A stretch of 64,000 nucleotides of DNA, taken from Chenopodium formosanum (lineage: Eukaryota > Streptophyta > Magnoliopsida > Caryophyllales > Amaranthaceae). The stretch lies in contig CM044874.1 of assembly GCA_024500155.1 (NCBI GenBank), forward strand, positions 45,482,384 through 45,546,383. Direction: 5' to 3'. Position 1 is the first letter of the stretch, and each line of letters opens with the position of its first letter. The position numbers and the translations under genes are program-made. Below are positions 41,250 through 53,361 of the stretch, one piece after another. The notes beneath the pieces are model-generated. The model worked only from the letters and a program-made list of their open reading frames with translations, searched no databases and had not been told where the DNA came from.

Positions 41250-43392
41250 GCATCGTGTATGCTCTATTTCTTGATATGTTTGTCGGTGCATATGACAAGC
41301 TTTTGCGTTCTTTGTCGGGTTATTTACTGGATTGGTCATGCTTGGACGTTAAGCAAGCCTTTCTCGGGAAGTAACCCGTGTCAAATTGCTTTCTTTTTCT
41401 TTCTTTTGTGTTTCTCAATTTTGTTTACTCTCTTGTCTATGTGTATAGGTACTTGATGCATATACTCATGTGCAAGGATTTTGGATTGAGATCCTTAAGA
41501 AGAAGCACACCAATTATTGCTTGCATTTAGAAAGCAACAAAGACGAGGAATTAGATGAAAATGTGGACAATGTGCTCAATTGCGGGTTTTAACACCCACC
41601 TCACATTTGGTTTACTCTTTCCTTCTTCTCTAATCTTAAATTTGTTTTCTTATATGCATTTGGATTGAATGAATATGATTTTTTGTGTGGATATGGTTTG
41701 TTTCTTCCCCTTCCTCCCCCCTTTTTTCCTTTATTTTGAGCATTGAGGACAATGCTCCATTCTAGCTTGGGGAAGTAGCTATTCGCTAGCTTGGGGGGTT
41801 ATCTATATCTCTTGGTGGTTTCTTAATCCATAGTCTCTTGATTGCTTGATTTATTCCTCCCATACTTGCCAAAGTCTATTATTGAGATTGGTTTTCTATG
41901 TTTGGATGGCCATGAGCGCCTTATTGAGTTGACTTTTGGTATATGTAGTTTTGATTGATCATGCTTTCATATTGCACAATTATATATGCATTCTTGAGTA
42001 TTGTTGGTTTTGTGAATATTCGTTTGTATAGTGTCTTTCCATGGCATTCAAGTCAGGGTTTCAAAATGTTTTGTTTCAATATTAGACATATTTGGGCGTT
42101 AGCACTTAGAATACTCTCTTTCCTAGCTGTTAGAGGTTTTCGTTCACTTGGATGTCGGGGTTGGTTCACACATATATCATTGCCAAGGTAGTAGAACTTA
42201 AGGGCTATGGGACCTTAGATCATTTGGTTTGTGGTAAGATGATTGTCGCTCTCTAGCTAGTTGAAGCTTTAAAGGTTATTTTTGCTACTCCACTACCGTC
42301 ATTCTTGTGAGGATGTGTCTATATTGTTCTATCCTTCTACATTTCTTGCATGTGTGGCGTTTGGATCCTTGGCGTTGCTAGCTCATATCGAGAATTTTAC
42401 TTGATTCTACCCGAGATTGAGATCGAACCAACCTAGGGGAAGACAAAGGCAATTAGGATTTTTGTTTTGTTTTATTATTTTCTATTTTTTTATTTTTATT
42501 TTGCATTTGCTCATTTAGTAACCCAATTTGAGCCATTTTCCCTTCTTTCCCATAACCACATTATAAACCAATGGACCTTTGCTTTATTTTCACCTTTATT
42601 ATTTTTTGTGAAGCATTCTTGGGACTAATTTGTATTTTTGGTTAATGAAAGTGAGAAAAAGAATGAAAAAGAAGTGAAAAACTCAAATTTTGGTACTAAT
42701 GATTGTCTTTGTTATGTTGAATTGTTTGAGCAAATGAGAAGAAAATAAAGGAAATGAAAGAAAAAGCCGCTCAAAGTTAAAAGAGACGAGAGCAAAGAAT
42801 AAAGGAAAGAGAAAAAAAGAGAAAAAAAAAGAAAAAAATTGAGAAAATACAAAAATATTTGTTGTTTGGTTGAAAAAGAATAAGCTTGGGGAGGAGTTGC
42901 TAGAATTTTTTATTAGAAAGTACGTAGTTAATTGAGTTTGAATTGAGGAATGATCAACCTTGCTTCACTTGTAAGTTTACCACCAAATTCCAAATTTATT
43001 TCCACGCCCTTTACCCTAGCATAAACGTTTCAACCCTTTTAAGACCTTTTGACCTTAGTGAGGTTTAGTTACTACCGGTGGAGGGTAATCAAGCCAAGCC
43101 TATCGAGCGAGCTATCAATGCCAAGATGTCGGGTAGCCTAATTGTTTTTCATTGATTATTTCTTCCGGTTCCTTTGAGGAATCTCGAGATATCACCTTAA
43201 AAGTGGATGCAAAACTAGAGAGGACGCGGAAGTTTTGTTGGAGATAAGGAGGAATGTAAGTCCCATCTAAGTTCTCTACCCTTTGCATGCTTTATGTGTG
43301 TACCAACCTTAGCTATTCTTTTACTTGGCTACCTTTAATGTCTAGAAAGGATTGTCTTCTTGTGCACTTAGCCCGTTGTTTGTGTTAGGTTT
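41250..43392 (+). other. Element A post-ORF non-coding region
   Basis: This holds a hairpin CGGG/CCCG around AAGTAA (41365-41378), a perfect 8-bp hairpin GAGCATTG/CAATGCTC around AGGA (41741-41760), and three AGCTTGGGG tracts (about 41764, 41789, 42890). Segments near 43120-43240 (AGATGTCGGGTAGCC, TTCCGGTTCCTTTG) match the Athila-like element at 52800-52870. No ORF is credible. Confidence 0.65.
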
Positions 43393-44925
43393 GAACTGAA
43401 CGAGTGCAAGGCCATCATCATCCCAGCTCTAATACTACTCAAGTATGAAACAGATGATGGATTTGTTGGGTCCCTCAACGGGGATCAGAAGACGACAAGG
43501 GAGTGTTATCTCTCATACGTCAAGCCGACCGCTGCTGCAACCGGTCATCTTAAAGAGCCAATAGACCTTGACGATGTCAAGGATTCTGATTAACCCCCAG
43601 CAGCCTCAATGAAAAGAAAAACTAAACATCTGGTGGAGGTTAAGAAGGAGATGAAATAGCAATTACTGACCGGGGAACGGACTGATTATCTCTGTCCTTA
43701 GCCAGCTGGTGAGCACATTTATGTTCTTCTAGAAGATAGCCTTCTAGAGCGAACTATTATGGTGGGGACGGTTGCCTTTGAAAGGCTTTGTGTAGACTTG
43801 CACCTTCTGCTGGAAGAACTCCTAGACATTTTTGCCTTTGAAGTGGAAGAGATGTCAGGCATCAGCCCGGATCTTGCTGTCCACAAACTCGCTGTGGATC
43901 CAAAATTGAAGCCCATTTGGCAAAAGAAAAGAAATCACAGTGAGGAAAGAAACCAGGCGGCAGCTGCCGTGGTCAAAAAGTTGTTAGACGCTAGGTTCAT
44001 TCGGCCATGTAACTTTCCTGATTGGGTTCCGAATGTGGTTCTTGAATGGAAGCCGAATGGTACTTGGCACATGTGTGTTGACTATACTGACTTGAACAAG
44101 GCATGTCAAAATTACAGTTACCCGCTCCCAAAGATTGACAACCTTCTCTACTCTACAGCTGGGCATGCCTCTATGAGTTTAATGGTTTCCCACTCCGGCT
44201 TCCATTAGATACCCATATGAAAAAAAGATCAAGAAAAGACGGCCTTTGTCACTGATCAGGGGTTATTCTGCTATATGATGATGACGTTTGGCTTGAAGAA
44301 TGTGCCGGCTATTTTCCAACGGATGATTAATACAGTTTCATGAATTAGATTGGGAGGAATGTAGAGGCGTATATTGATGAAATGATAGTCAAATCCCAGA
44401 TATAGACGGATCACCTTGATGATCTCCGAGAAACCATCACCACCCTCAAGCGGCATAAGGTCATGTTCAATCCCAGAAAATGCGTTTTTGGTGTTAAGTC
44501 TGGGAATTTTCTCGGACCTGATTGATCAAATGGGGTTAGAGGCTAACCTCGAGAAGATACATGCGGTGATTGACATGAAGTCACCCCGCTTTGTCAATGA
44601 AGCTTAGAGGCTTACCGGTTGTCTGTCTGCGCTTGGGAGATTCCTCAGTCGGTCAGGTGACAAATGCCTTTACTTTATCCAAGTAATTAGAAAGAAGACA
44701 GGATTTGAATGGGGAGATGATGCTGAGGCGGCCTTTTAGAAATTGAAAGAACATTTACACTCCTTGACAAGGCTTGTTAGCCCTCTGCCAAAGGAGACTC
44801 TCTACATGTACCTAGCCGTCTCAGATCATGCCCTTAGTGTTGTTCTACTTGCTAAGAGAGAAGGCAATCATCTCCAAGTCTATTTCATTACCATGTGCTT
44901 TGAATTGCTGAACTTCAGTACCCCA
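43393..44925 (+). pseudogene. Tat-B RT and start of RNase H
   Basis: From 43393 (FELNECKAIIIPALILL) the sequence reads as the pre-RT part, then RT: VDPKLKPIWQKKR, LLDARFIRPCNFPDWVPNVV, MCVDYTDLNKA and YPLPKIDNLL (43860-44150). After a frame change come TFGLKNVPAIFQRMI (about 44287) and the catalytic block YIDEMIVKS (about 44370), where the second Asp of YVDD is Glu. RNase H begins near 44790 (LYMYLAVSDHALSVVLL). Stops occur at least at 43592, 43657, 44206, 44341, 44401, 44605 and 44738. The segment ends at the Athila-like insertion; 44921-44925 (CCCCA) is the target duplication. Confidence 0.85.
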
Positions 44926-46541
44926 TGATAAGTGTCATTTATGGCACTCATAGGGTAGTCTTTTAGGGTTATTTCTTTCCCTTTTTCATGCTTTCTTCTC
45001 TTATTTTTGGTCCTTTTTCCTTAGGTTTCTCTTTCTCCTCTTTTCTTTATGGTTCTTGTGTTTTCCTCGTGTTTTCCTTTTATTTGGCTCTTTTTCCTTT
45101 TATTTCCTTTCTTTGTTTGCTTGTGTAGGTATTCGGAGAATCACCTTTGCAAAGGAATCGAGTTGGGGCCTTAATGATCAAGTAAGGAAGAAGAATTTGG
45201 CTAGAGAGGGCTTAGAGAGGCCTTGGAAAGGCCTCGGAGAGGTCTCCAAGGTATTTTTAGCAGGCCGCGGGCGCGGGTCAGTGGAGCCGCGGGCGCAGGC
45301 TTAAGAAGAGCAAATTGCAAGATTTTGGCAGGAGCTTCCCGCGGTTGCCCCGCGGGCTCTCCGCGAGCGCGGGAAATCTGGAGAGGTCGCTCCTTCTCAG
45401 AGAGACCGCGACCCCCTGATTGAGTTTTGGGAGCAAGGGATTGGCCGCGGGCGCGGGTGCTGCCCAGAAAGCCCGCGGAGGGTTCCGTACCCATTTCTCC
45501 GCGGCCGCGGATTCATCGAGAGAGACCGCGGGATTTGCCGGTTTCTTCTTTACCTATAAATAGAATTGTAATTCCTTTTCAAAGGGGGGAACCTTTTGAT
45601 AATTTTTTCATTAGCTTAGTTTTAGAGAGAGAATTTTGAGAGAAGTTAGAGAGAAGTTCTTGGTTTTGGATTTGTAACTCAACATTTGATCAATCAAGTT
45701 TGGATTTCTTCATTTTCAATCATCAATATTAGTGAGAATCTCTTCCTTCTTTCATCTTTTACTTACTTGCTATTTGATTTTTGCTTGTTGCTTGTTCTTC
45801 TTTGGATTGGAATTTGATATTGTTGATTATTTTGATTTCTCTTAGATTTTGATATAAAAATGAAGATTAAAGCAATTTCTAGTTATTTGTTTTTAATTTC
45901 ACCATGATTAGTGAGTAGATTAGTTGCTAGGGAAAGGGGGAAGCATGTTTGATTAATGAAATTTCTAGTTGATGCTCTTTGATTGATTGATTTGTTGCAA
46001 TTAAATTGGTTGACATAGTTTTGCATGTGATTGATTAGACTAGGAGTGATCAACCTATTAGATTAATCTAGATTGCATTGCAACTCTTAATGACATGAAC
46101 AATTGAATTGAAAGTTGCTCTAATTTATTGGGTTTGCTTGTGATCCTTCTTGATTTTCCTTTCATAGTGACACCTAGATTGGCCTATAGGAGATAGCATT
46201 TGAACTCTCTTGATTACTACTATTGTTTGTCCATTGCAATACTTGAATTAATTGATTGAGCTCTAAACTAGCATTATCATTGAACTTGCATGTGGAACCC
46301 ATATCCCTAGTGTTTAGACCTTTGTTTTACTTGATTAGACTTGTTTTAGTTTACCATAGTGCCAACCATAATCTCAACTCCATCTTTGAGGTAGCTTGAC
46401 TTATACTCTAGTTTTCATCATTGCATTCCCTAGGGATCGACCCTTAACTTGCCCTATATTCATATAAGGTTGGTTAGGTGTTTACAAATTTTGTTTGACT
46501 TGGGGGAAGGGTAGATAACGACATACATTTTCCTCTTGTCA
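44926..46541 (+). repeat. Athila-like 5' LTR
   Basis: TGATAAGTGTC to CTTGTCA, 1616 bp. It holds a GC-rich block with repeated CCGCGGGCGCGGG (45255-45520), TATAAATA at 45555-45562, then AT-rich U5. ORFs over the GC-rich block are artefacts. Confidence 0.95.
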
Positions 46542-46544
46542 AAA

Positions 46545-46562
46545 TGGCGCCGTTGCCGGGGA
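46545..46562 (+). other. Athila-like primer binding site
   Basis: TGGCGCCGTTGCCGGGGA, three bases after the LTR, matches the 3' end of Asp tRNA, the usual Athila primer. Confidence 0.93.
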
Positions 46563-46658
46563 ATGCTTTTGATGCTTAACTTTTGTTGTTAGTCTACTTT
46601 ATTTTAATTGAAAAAAAAATACAAAAAGATTTTGTTTCTTTAGGCTACACTGGTAGCC

Positions 46659-48359
46659 GTGCTACTAATATTTTCTTTGAAGTTTTGCATGCATAGAGCT
46701 CGTAATCTATCCATTGTGCCTTTTGACCCGGAAATTGAAAGGACTCTCTCAAGGAGAAGAATAGCTAATCGATTCTCCTTGGGGTATAGTTCTTCAAGTG
46801 AAGAAGAGATTGAAGAAGAGCAAGGCATGGGAGAAAATCCGAGAGTGACCTTGAAGGAGCTAGGAATACCCGGTGCTTATAGATTCAAGAGCGGCATAGC
46901 TCCGCCTACAACACCGGCAAATGATTTCGAGATTTGGCCAGCCATGATCAACTTAATTGAGATAAGGCAATATAGTGGGGCTAAGAATGAGAGCCCGTTG
47001 AACCATCTTAAAGAATTTGAAAAATATTACAACACCATCAAAGTCAACGGAGTTTCTCAAGAGTTCATACGCCTCAAGTTGTTCCCTTTCTCTCTCATAG
47101 GAAGATCCTTAGAGTGGCTAGATAAAGAAGTGAAGCCCAACTCCTTGAGAACATGGGATGATGTTACAAAGGCCTTCTTATCTCGCTTCTACCCTCAAAA
47201 GAAGACGGCGGAGGCAAGAGCCTTGATTTAAGGGTTCAAGCAAAGGCCAAATGAAAGCCTTTACGAAGCATGGGAGAGATACAAAGAGTATCAAAGGGAG
47301 TGCCCTCACCACGGAATCCCAACATACCAAGTGGTCCAAATCTTCTATGGCGGTTTAAGTCCCCAAGGCAAGTCATGCCTTAATAGGGGGGTCGGGGGTC
47401 CTATCATGAACAAGACCAAAAAAGAAGTGGTGGACATCATTGAGGACGTGGTGACGTACTATAGAGATTGGCAAGATGGGGAGAGAGACTCTTCAAGCAA
47501 GCAATCTTCATTGTACTCGGTAGACCATCTAAATGCGATCAACAACCTTTCCTCCCAAATGACTAACTTGGGAAAGGAGACGACCGCAATGAAAGCCAAG
47601 TTGGAGAGCACTTCTACTTCATCCCAAGCTTCGAATTTTCCCTCCCAATTTAAGGGGAGAGGTACTCCTTCTAACTCTCAACCCCCTCCCTCTTCACATA
47701 ATATGCCTATGGGTTGTTTGTTTTGTGATGCATGTGGATCGTATGATCATGACTCTAGTAATTGTCCTAATGAATGTGTTGATGAATTTGATAACAATGA
47801 GAGTGAGAATGTGAATTATGTGTCAAATAATAATGCTCAAAGGTTTGATAATCAAAGAGGTCAATGGAATAGGAATTACCAAAACCAAGGCAATTTTGAC
47901 AACTATAAGCAAGGTGGTGGTTATAGAAACCAAGGGAACCAAGGTTCTCGTGGTAGCTATAATAACCAATGTTATAGTGGCCAAAATTAAAGCCAAAATT
48001 ATAGTAATCAAAACCAAGGTTATGGAAATCACAACCAAGGTAGTGGTAACCATAATCAAGGTGGTGGTAACCATAATCAAGGTTATGGAAAAAATCAAAA
48101 TAGGGGTACTTGGAACAACCAAGGGAAGGGCAACTTTCAAAATAATGCTCAAAGAGGTCCCCCACCCGGATTTGTTCCAAGGACTCAAGGAGAAAGATCC
48201 TATTCACAACCTTCTTCACCTAGGACCAATTTGGAAGAAATAATTGAGAATCAAACCAAGTTTTTGAACACATACATGGCCGTTAGTGATAAGAAGTTCA
48301 ATGAAATGATGACCCACAATAAAATGCTTGAAAACCAAATCAACTTGATAATGCTTTGA
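46659..48359 (+). pseudogene. Athila-like gag
   Basis: One frame of about 566 codons with in-frame TAA at 47229 and 47988. The internal ATG at 46689 (MHRARNLSI) is an equally good start. The capsid domain shows ENPRVTLKELG, IRLKLFPFSLIGRSLEWLD and TWDDVTKAFLSRFYP (about 46830-47210), then ESLYEAWERYKEYQRECPHHG. A canonical zinc knuckle C-x2-C-x4-H-x4-C (CDACGSYDHDSSNC) lies at about 47728-47770. The C-terminus has an Asn/Gln/Gly/Tyr-rich repeat (NQG units, about 47860-48130), a low-complexity, prion-like tail. Gag would package the RNA. Two nonsense changes and a frameshift into pol inactivate it. Confidence 0.9.
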
Positions 48360-50040
48360 AAGATCATGCAACCCCTTCTTCTTTACCTTCCCAAGGTCTT
48401 AATCCCAAGAAACACATGAATGCTATTGTTACTAGGAGTGGTAAGGTTTTTTAGGAGAGATTGCCTAGGAAGGGTGAGGATAAGGAGATTCCTAAGAAAG
48501 CCTTGGTTGTGAATGAGGGGGATAGGGCATCATTGGATGAGGTTGTGGTTGAGACACCTAGAGAGGTGAGAGTAGAGAAAGAAATTGTGAAACCCAAGCT
48601 CCCTTACCCACAAAAATTCATGAGACACAAATTGGATGAGCAATTTGGGAGATTCATTGATATGCTAAAACAACTTCATCTTTCTCTAGCTTTTACCGAT
48701 GTGATAAACCAAATGCCAAATTATGCCAAATTCCTCAAGGACATTTTGAGTGGAAAAAGGACTTGTGAGGTTGTGGAAACTATCAATTTGACCGAAAATT
48801 GTAGTGCTATCATCATGAACAAAATGCCACCCAAATTGAAAGACCTTGGAAACTTCTCCATCCCTTGTGCCATTAACAAGATGCAAATTGATAATGCCTT
48901 ATGTGACTGGGGAGCTAGTGTTAGCATAATGCCATATTCGGTTTATCAAAGGCTTGAACTAGGGGAACTCTTACCGTCTAACATTACCTTGCAATTAGCC
49001 GATAGGTTAATCAAGTTTCCAAAAGGTAAGCTAGAAGATGTTCCGTCGAGGGTTGGAAAGTTTGTGTTTCCGGTGGATTTTATTGTGCTTGAAATGGATG
49101 AAGATGCTACCATTCCAATCATTTTAGGTAGACCCTTTCTTGCTACCTCGGGTGCTATGATTGATGTGAGGAGTGCAAAGATTTCCCTTAGGGTAGGAGA
49201 TGAGGTCATTGAATTTGATTTGAATGAAAGCATGAAATATCCATCTTCTTCTCTAAAAAATTGCATGATGATTGATTCACTTGATCATGTTTTGTCTTCC
49301 ATGCATGAGCACTTGCTCACCTCTAACGATGCTCTTGAGACTATTTTGTTGAACAAGGACAAAGTAGGTACACCATGCAAGGAAGTGGAATTCTATGAAG
49401 AATTGCTTAATGGAAGCATGGAGGAAGTGGATGAGCAAATGTGCTTGAAAATCTCAAGCCAAGAGGCTTTGCAAGCGGCCACATCAAAGGAAGGTAATGG
49501 TGTGCCTATGGTAGAGCTCAAACCTCTACCATCACACCTTAGGTATGAGTTCTTGGGCCCTCATTCCACTTATCCCGTGATGGTTAGTGCATCCTTTAGC
49601 GTGAGCCAAGCTCAAGCGTTATGTGGTGTTTTGAGAAAGCACCAAGGTGCTTTGGGGTACACAATTGATGATCTTAAAGGTATAAGCCCCGCCTTGTGCC
49701 AACACCACATAACACTTGAGGAAGGCGCCCTTCCTTCTATCGAACGACAAAGGAAACTACATCCCCAAATGGGAGAGGTAGTTAAGAAGGAGATCACCAA
49801 GCTATTAGATGCGGGAATCATATTCCCCATCTCTAGCTCAAGGTGGGTCCCCCTCGTGCATGTCGTTCCAAAGAAGGGGGCATGACCGTGGTTGAGAATG
49901 AGAAGGGTGAGCTCATTCCAACTAGGACGGTCACGGGTTGGCGGATGTGTATAGACTATAGACGTCTAAACACATCCACTAAGAAGGATCACTTCCCTCT
50001 TCCATTTATTGATCAAATGCTTAAAAGACTAATAAGGCAC
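48360..50040 (+). pseudogene. Athila-like protease and truncated RT
   Basis: After a frame change the pol frame has a TAG at 48452, then runs open to 49885. The protease active site is ALCDWGASVSIMP (Asp at 48905), where Athila elements usually have DLGAS. After IPIILGRPFLATS comes the linker, then the RT start (LDAGIIFPISSSRWVPLVHVVPKK). A one-base loss near 49880 shifts the frame; the new frame gives GWRMCIDYRRLN, FPLPFIDQMLKRL and then stops matching at about 50040, before the catalytic YVDD block. The remaining pol is deleted. Confidence 0.88.
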
Positions 50041-50878
50041 AAATTATCAAAAACCGGCACCTACTCTTGGCTAGTGAGAAATACCCACCATTGCCTACTC
50101 CCTAACCCGACCACCACCTCCATCCTTCGTGAGGCTAGGAATATTTGGATGGTCCCTAGGGACAATGGGAGGATTGAAGATGAGATGGAGGAGGATGATG
50201 AGATTGATGGGGGTGATGAGAATGATGAGGAAGAGGAGGAAGGAGGAGGAGAAGAATATGATGAAGAGCAACAACAACCGCCACTACAACAATAACATGA
50301 GCATTTTCATGATGATGCTCAAAGAAGAAGAAGAGAAAGAAGACAACAACGACAACAACAACAACAACAAGGTTTCCAACGAGATGCTTATCTCCGAGAG
50401 ATGGAGGCCATGAGAGACCACATGGAGCGCATGCAATTGAGCATGCAAGGTATGTACTCGGACCACCAAACTTTGTCTTATCAAATTAGCGCATTGTATG
50501 ACACTAGTGTGCGTGTGGGGGAGGTCACACCTTCGGTCAACTACCCTTATGTGCCGCCCCAACAAGGGCCGGTACCTTCATAGGGTGGTGACAACCTCCA
50601 TACGTACCCATATTGGCCCGGGGTGGAGGACCCCGATGTGCCAAGGCGCGATTTCCCACCTTATGATTATAGGGTCTCAGGGGGGGAGTGATTATCGGGG
50701 TGATCCCGCATATTACTATGTTCATCCCCATCACCCCGAGCCCCTTGTTCAGCCTGAGCCCTATTACCAATTAACCCGATCCCAACTTGACCTATTCCAG
50801 GGTTACTATGGTTTTCCTCCCGGTTACACCGACGGTTTAGATACGGGTGATGATGGTGCCGGTCCTAGTGGCCAATAG
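50041..50878 (+). pseudogene. Athila-like post-pol ORF, C-terminal fragment
   Basis: In frame with the truncated RT, the sequence gives a non-pol region, an Asp/Glu-rich run (about 50175-50270), a TAA at 50293, a Gln/Arg-rich run, and a helical segment MEAMRDHMERMQLSMQGMYS (about 50401). After a TAG at 50581 and a frame change it ends Tyr/Pro-rich with GPSGQ and TAG at 50878. Athila elements carry an extra ORF here, sometimes called env-like; this looks like its C-terminal part, with no membrane segment visible. Function is unknown. Confidence 0.6.
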
Positions 50879-53361
50879 TCCCCTTATGCATGTTTGTTTC
50901 CCTTTTTGTTCTCCCCTTTCCCTATTTTGCATGTTTATAGGCATCGCGGTCGATGCCTTCTTTTTGTGAGGGGGAAGGGTCAAAAAGGATGTTTTATGTT
51001 GGTTTGGGGAGGCACCTGGGGCTTGGTGGGAGGTCTTTGATAAGGATTTTGGTGGATTTTTGCTAATGGTCTCGTTGGTCTGTTGCTTGTTTTTGTTTTG
51101 TTTCATTTCTTGATGTTTTTGGGAGTTTCTTGAGAAGAAAAAAAAATAAATAAAAATTTTGATGATGATGGTTTCTCTAGGTCTTTGTATATAATTTGTA
51201 TCTAAGTGTTTTATTGTTTTCTTTTGTTTGGAAGTTACGAACAATTTCATTTTGTATATATAGCCTTTTTCTTTAACTCACCTTGCTCGTAGCCTATGCT
51301 TTGGATTGCAGAACCTTTTGGAGAAGCACGTTCTTACTCCTTGGGTACTTTAATTTAGCACGGATGCTTGGTGAGGCCTTTCTTATTTTACCTTTTTATT
51401 TTAACTTCTTCGATTTCTTGGTTGCTTAGATTAAGATTAGATTTAGGAGAAGTTGAACGGTTCGAGGATGTATGAATTTAACACCTAGTGTGTTTGGGGT
51501 CTTTGGCGATGTGGCCATTAGACCGCTTGTATGTCGATTGGGATAAACGTGTTATGATTGCATCTTTGCCCTTTTCCTCTTTCCCTTTCTTGTCCTTGTC
51601 TAAGTTTTTCATCTTCGAAATTTCTTTTCTTTCCTTTTCTTTTAATCTTGTTTGTGTGCATAACTTTTTGAGGCTTTATTTTCACTCTTTCTCTTTTTGA
51701 AAATTGGACTTGTATGCAATGGACTTTTGCTTTAGAATAATAGTCTTCTTAGGTAATAATGGTATGCACGGTTTGAGATTACGTTTGGTTGATTCTAGGA
51801 TAAAGCATGCTAAGATAGTTGTCTAGAACTAGGGGGATCATGAAACCGGATTCTACTCGTTTGTGGCATGTTGGTAGTTGCTCCCTATTTTTGATTTGAC
51901 ACCCTTAGTGAGTCTTTGCTACAACCATGTGAGATTTATATTTGTTCAAGCTTTCATCATACTCTTGCATGAGCGGCATGGATCCTTGATTTTCGCAAAC
52001 CTAATCTAGAATCTTAGCGTATGATTCCTAAGATCATGACCGAACTACCTAGGAAGGACAAAGGAAATTTTTCGGGGAGGTATTTTTCTCTTTCTAGGAT
52101 AGTCCCTTTTTGGTTTGGGATACATTTTCCTACTTGTTACCCCATTGAACCCTTTTCCCTCTTTTTAAGCCGCATAATTAGATATCTTGAGCCTTTTGTT
52201 TCGTTCTCCTTCTTTTTTTTTGTTTTTGTGAAGCAAGGGTCAATGTTTGGTGATTGTGGTCTATGAAGTTGGGGTTTGGTTCGAATTGGTACACATAATT
52301 TAGTTGTTAATATTTAGTAAATAATGGCAAATGCTTATGTAAAAGCCGTCCTTAGTAAAAAAAGGCAAGGACTAATGCTTTTAAGGAGTTCAAGGAAATT
52401 CAAACAAATTTATAAATGAGAAAATGCAAAAAAAAAAAAAAAAAAAAAAAAAAACATAAAATTCAAGTGTCTTTCTCTACTCTATGCATTGAGGACAATG
52501 TTTCTTTTAGCTTGTGGGGAAAGCGCTTGCGCTTTTTGTTCTAATGATTGTAGATTGTTGCTTTGAATAAGCTTGGGGGTGTTAATACGTTTTTGTTTGG
52601 TGATTACTTAAGTTTGGTGTTGAGATTTGGCCGGTCTTTGCTTCACAATTTAGGATAACCACCAAATTTTAAATTTTAGCCTACCTTAACCCTTCTTGCC
52701 TTGCGTTACAACCTTGGGGAAGACCTTTGGACCTAGGAGTTGAGTCTTTCATCGGTGGAGGGAATCATAGGTTGTAGATTAAGGAAAGGGGATGCGAAAT
52801 AAAGATGTCGAGTAGCCCAAAAATTTGATCTTTTTCCGGTTCCTTCGCGGAATCTATGAGATGCTCACTAAGGGGAGACATGAGATTAGTAGGGGGAACG
52901 CAGTAAGACCGTTTGGGATGAAAGTGGAATGTGATAACTAGTTCCTATGCTTAGCATATTTATGTTTCAATCAACCTTAGGTATCTTATAACGTGCATAC
53001 CATAATTCTCTTTAGAAAGGTTGTTATTCATTTGAATTATAGTCTCTTTGTAAAGTCCATTTCGTAAAGATTTTGTTTCCTTTTTCCTCTTTCTTTTCCT
53101 TCTCTGGGTTGCCTCTTGGGGGTTTGGTGGAGAGTTATGGGTAAACTCTTAGGATACCCTTACGAGAGCATCACTCGTCCTCTAAAGCGATCTAGGGGTT
53201 TAAATGGCTTGTTGTAGCTAAAAACAACCGTGATTCCTACGACAGTGAGTCTTAGTGTAAATTCTCGCCCCTCTTTTTCTTTTTTCTTCGAATAAGCCCT
53301 TCTTTTTCCTTTTTAGCCTTTGTTTTGCTCGGGACGAGCAAAAGTCTAGCTTGGGGGAATT
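50879..53361 (+). other. Athila-like post-ORF non-coding region and polypurine tract
   Basis: This is 2.5 kb without a credible ORF. It contains an A27 run (52428-52454), a GCATTG-AGGA-CAATGT hairpin (about 52484-52500), AGCTTG(T)GGGG tracts at about 52510 and 52570, and the final AGCTTGGGGGAAT at 53349-53361 adjoining the LTR, which should be the plus-strand primer. Confidence 0.75.

Larger units (their letters stand above)
39141..43392 (+). mobile_element. Element A: non-autonomous Athila-like LTR element
   Basis: Order: partial LTR (39141-39909), primer site (39913), one ORF of about 400 codons (40032-41249), then 2.1 kb of non-coding DNA with Athila-like 3' motifs. It lacks recognisable protease, RT and integrase. 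Element C (57750-60696) is a second copy with the same plan. The 3' LTR is missing: at about 43393 the sequence changes to Tat-B pol. Confidence 0.75.

Noticed and set aside
45201..45494. Pro/Arg-rich ORFs in the GC-rich block (also 53648-53974)
   Set aside because: Both are in the Athila-like LTRs and reflect CCGCGGGCGCGGG repeats, not a gene.
47767..48243. Tyr/His-rich and Ile/Thr-rich ORFs over the Athila gag tail
   Set aside because: Antisense and off-frame reading of the NQG repeat; the gag frame explains the sequence.
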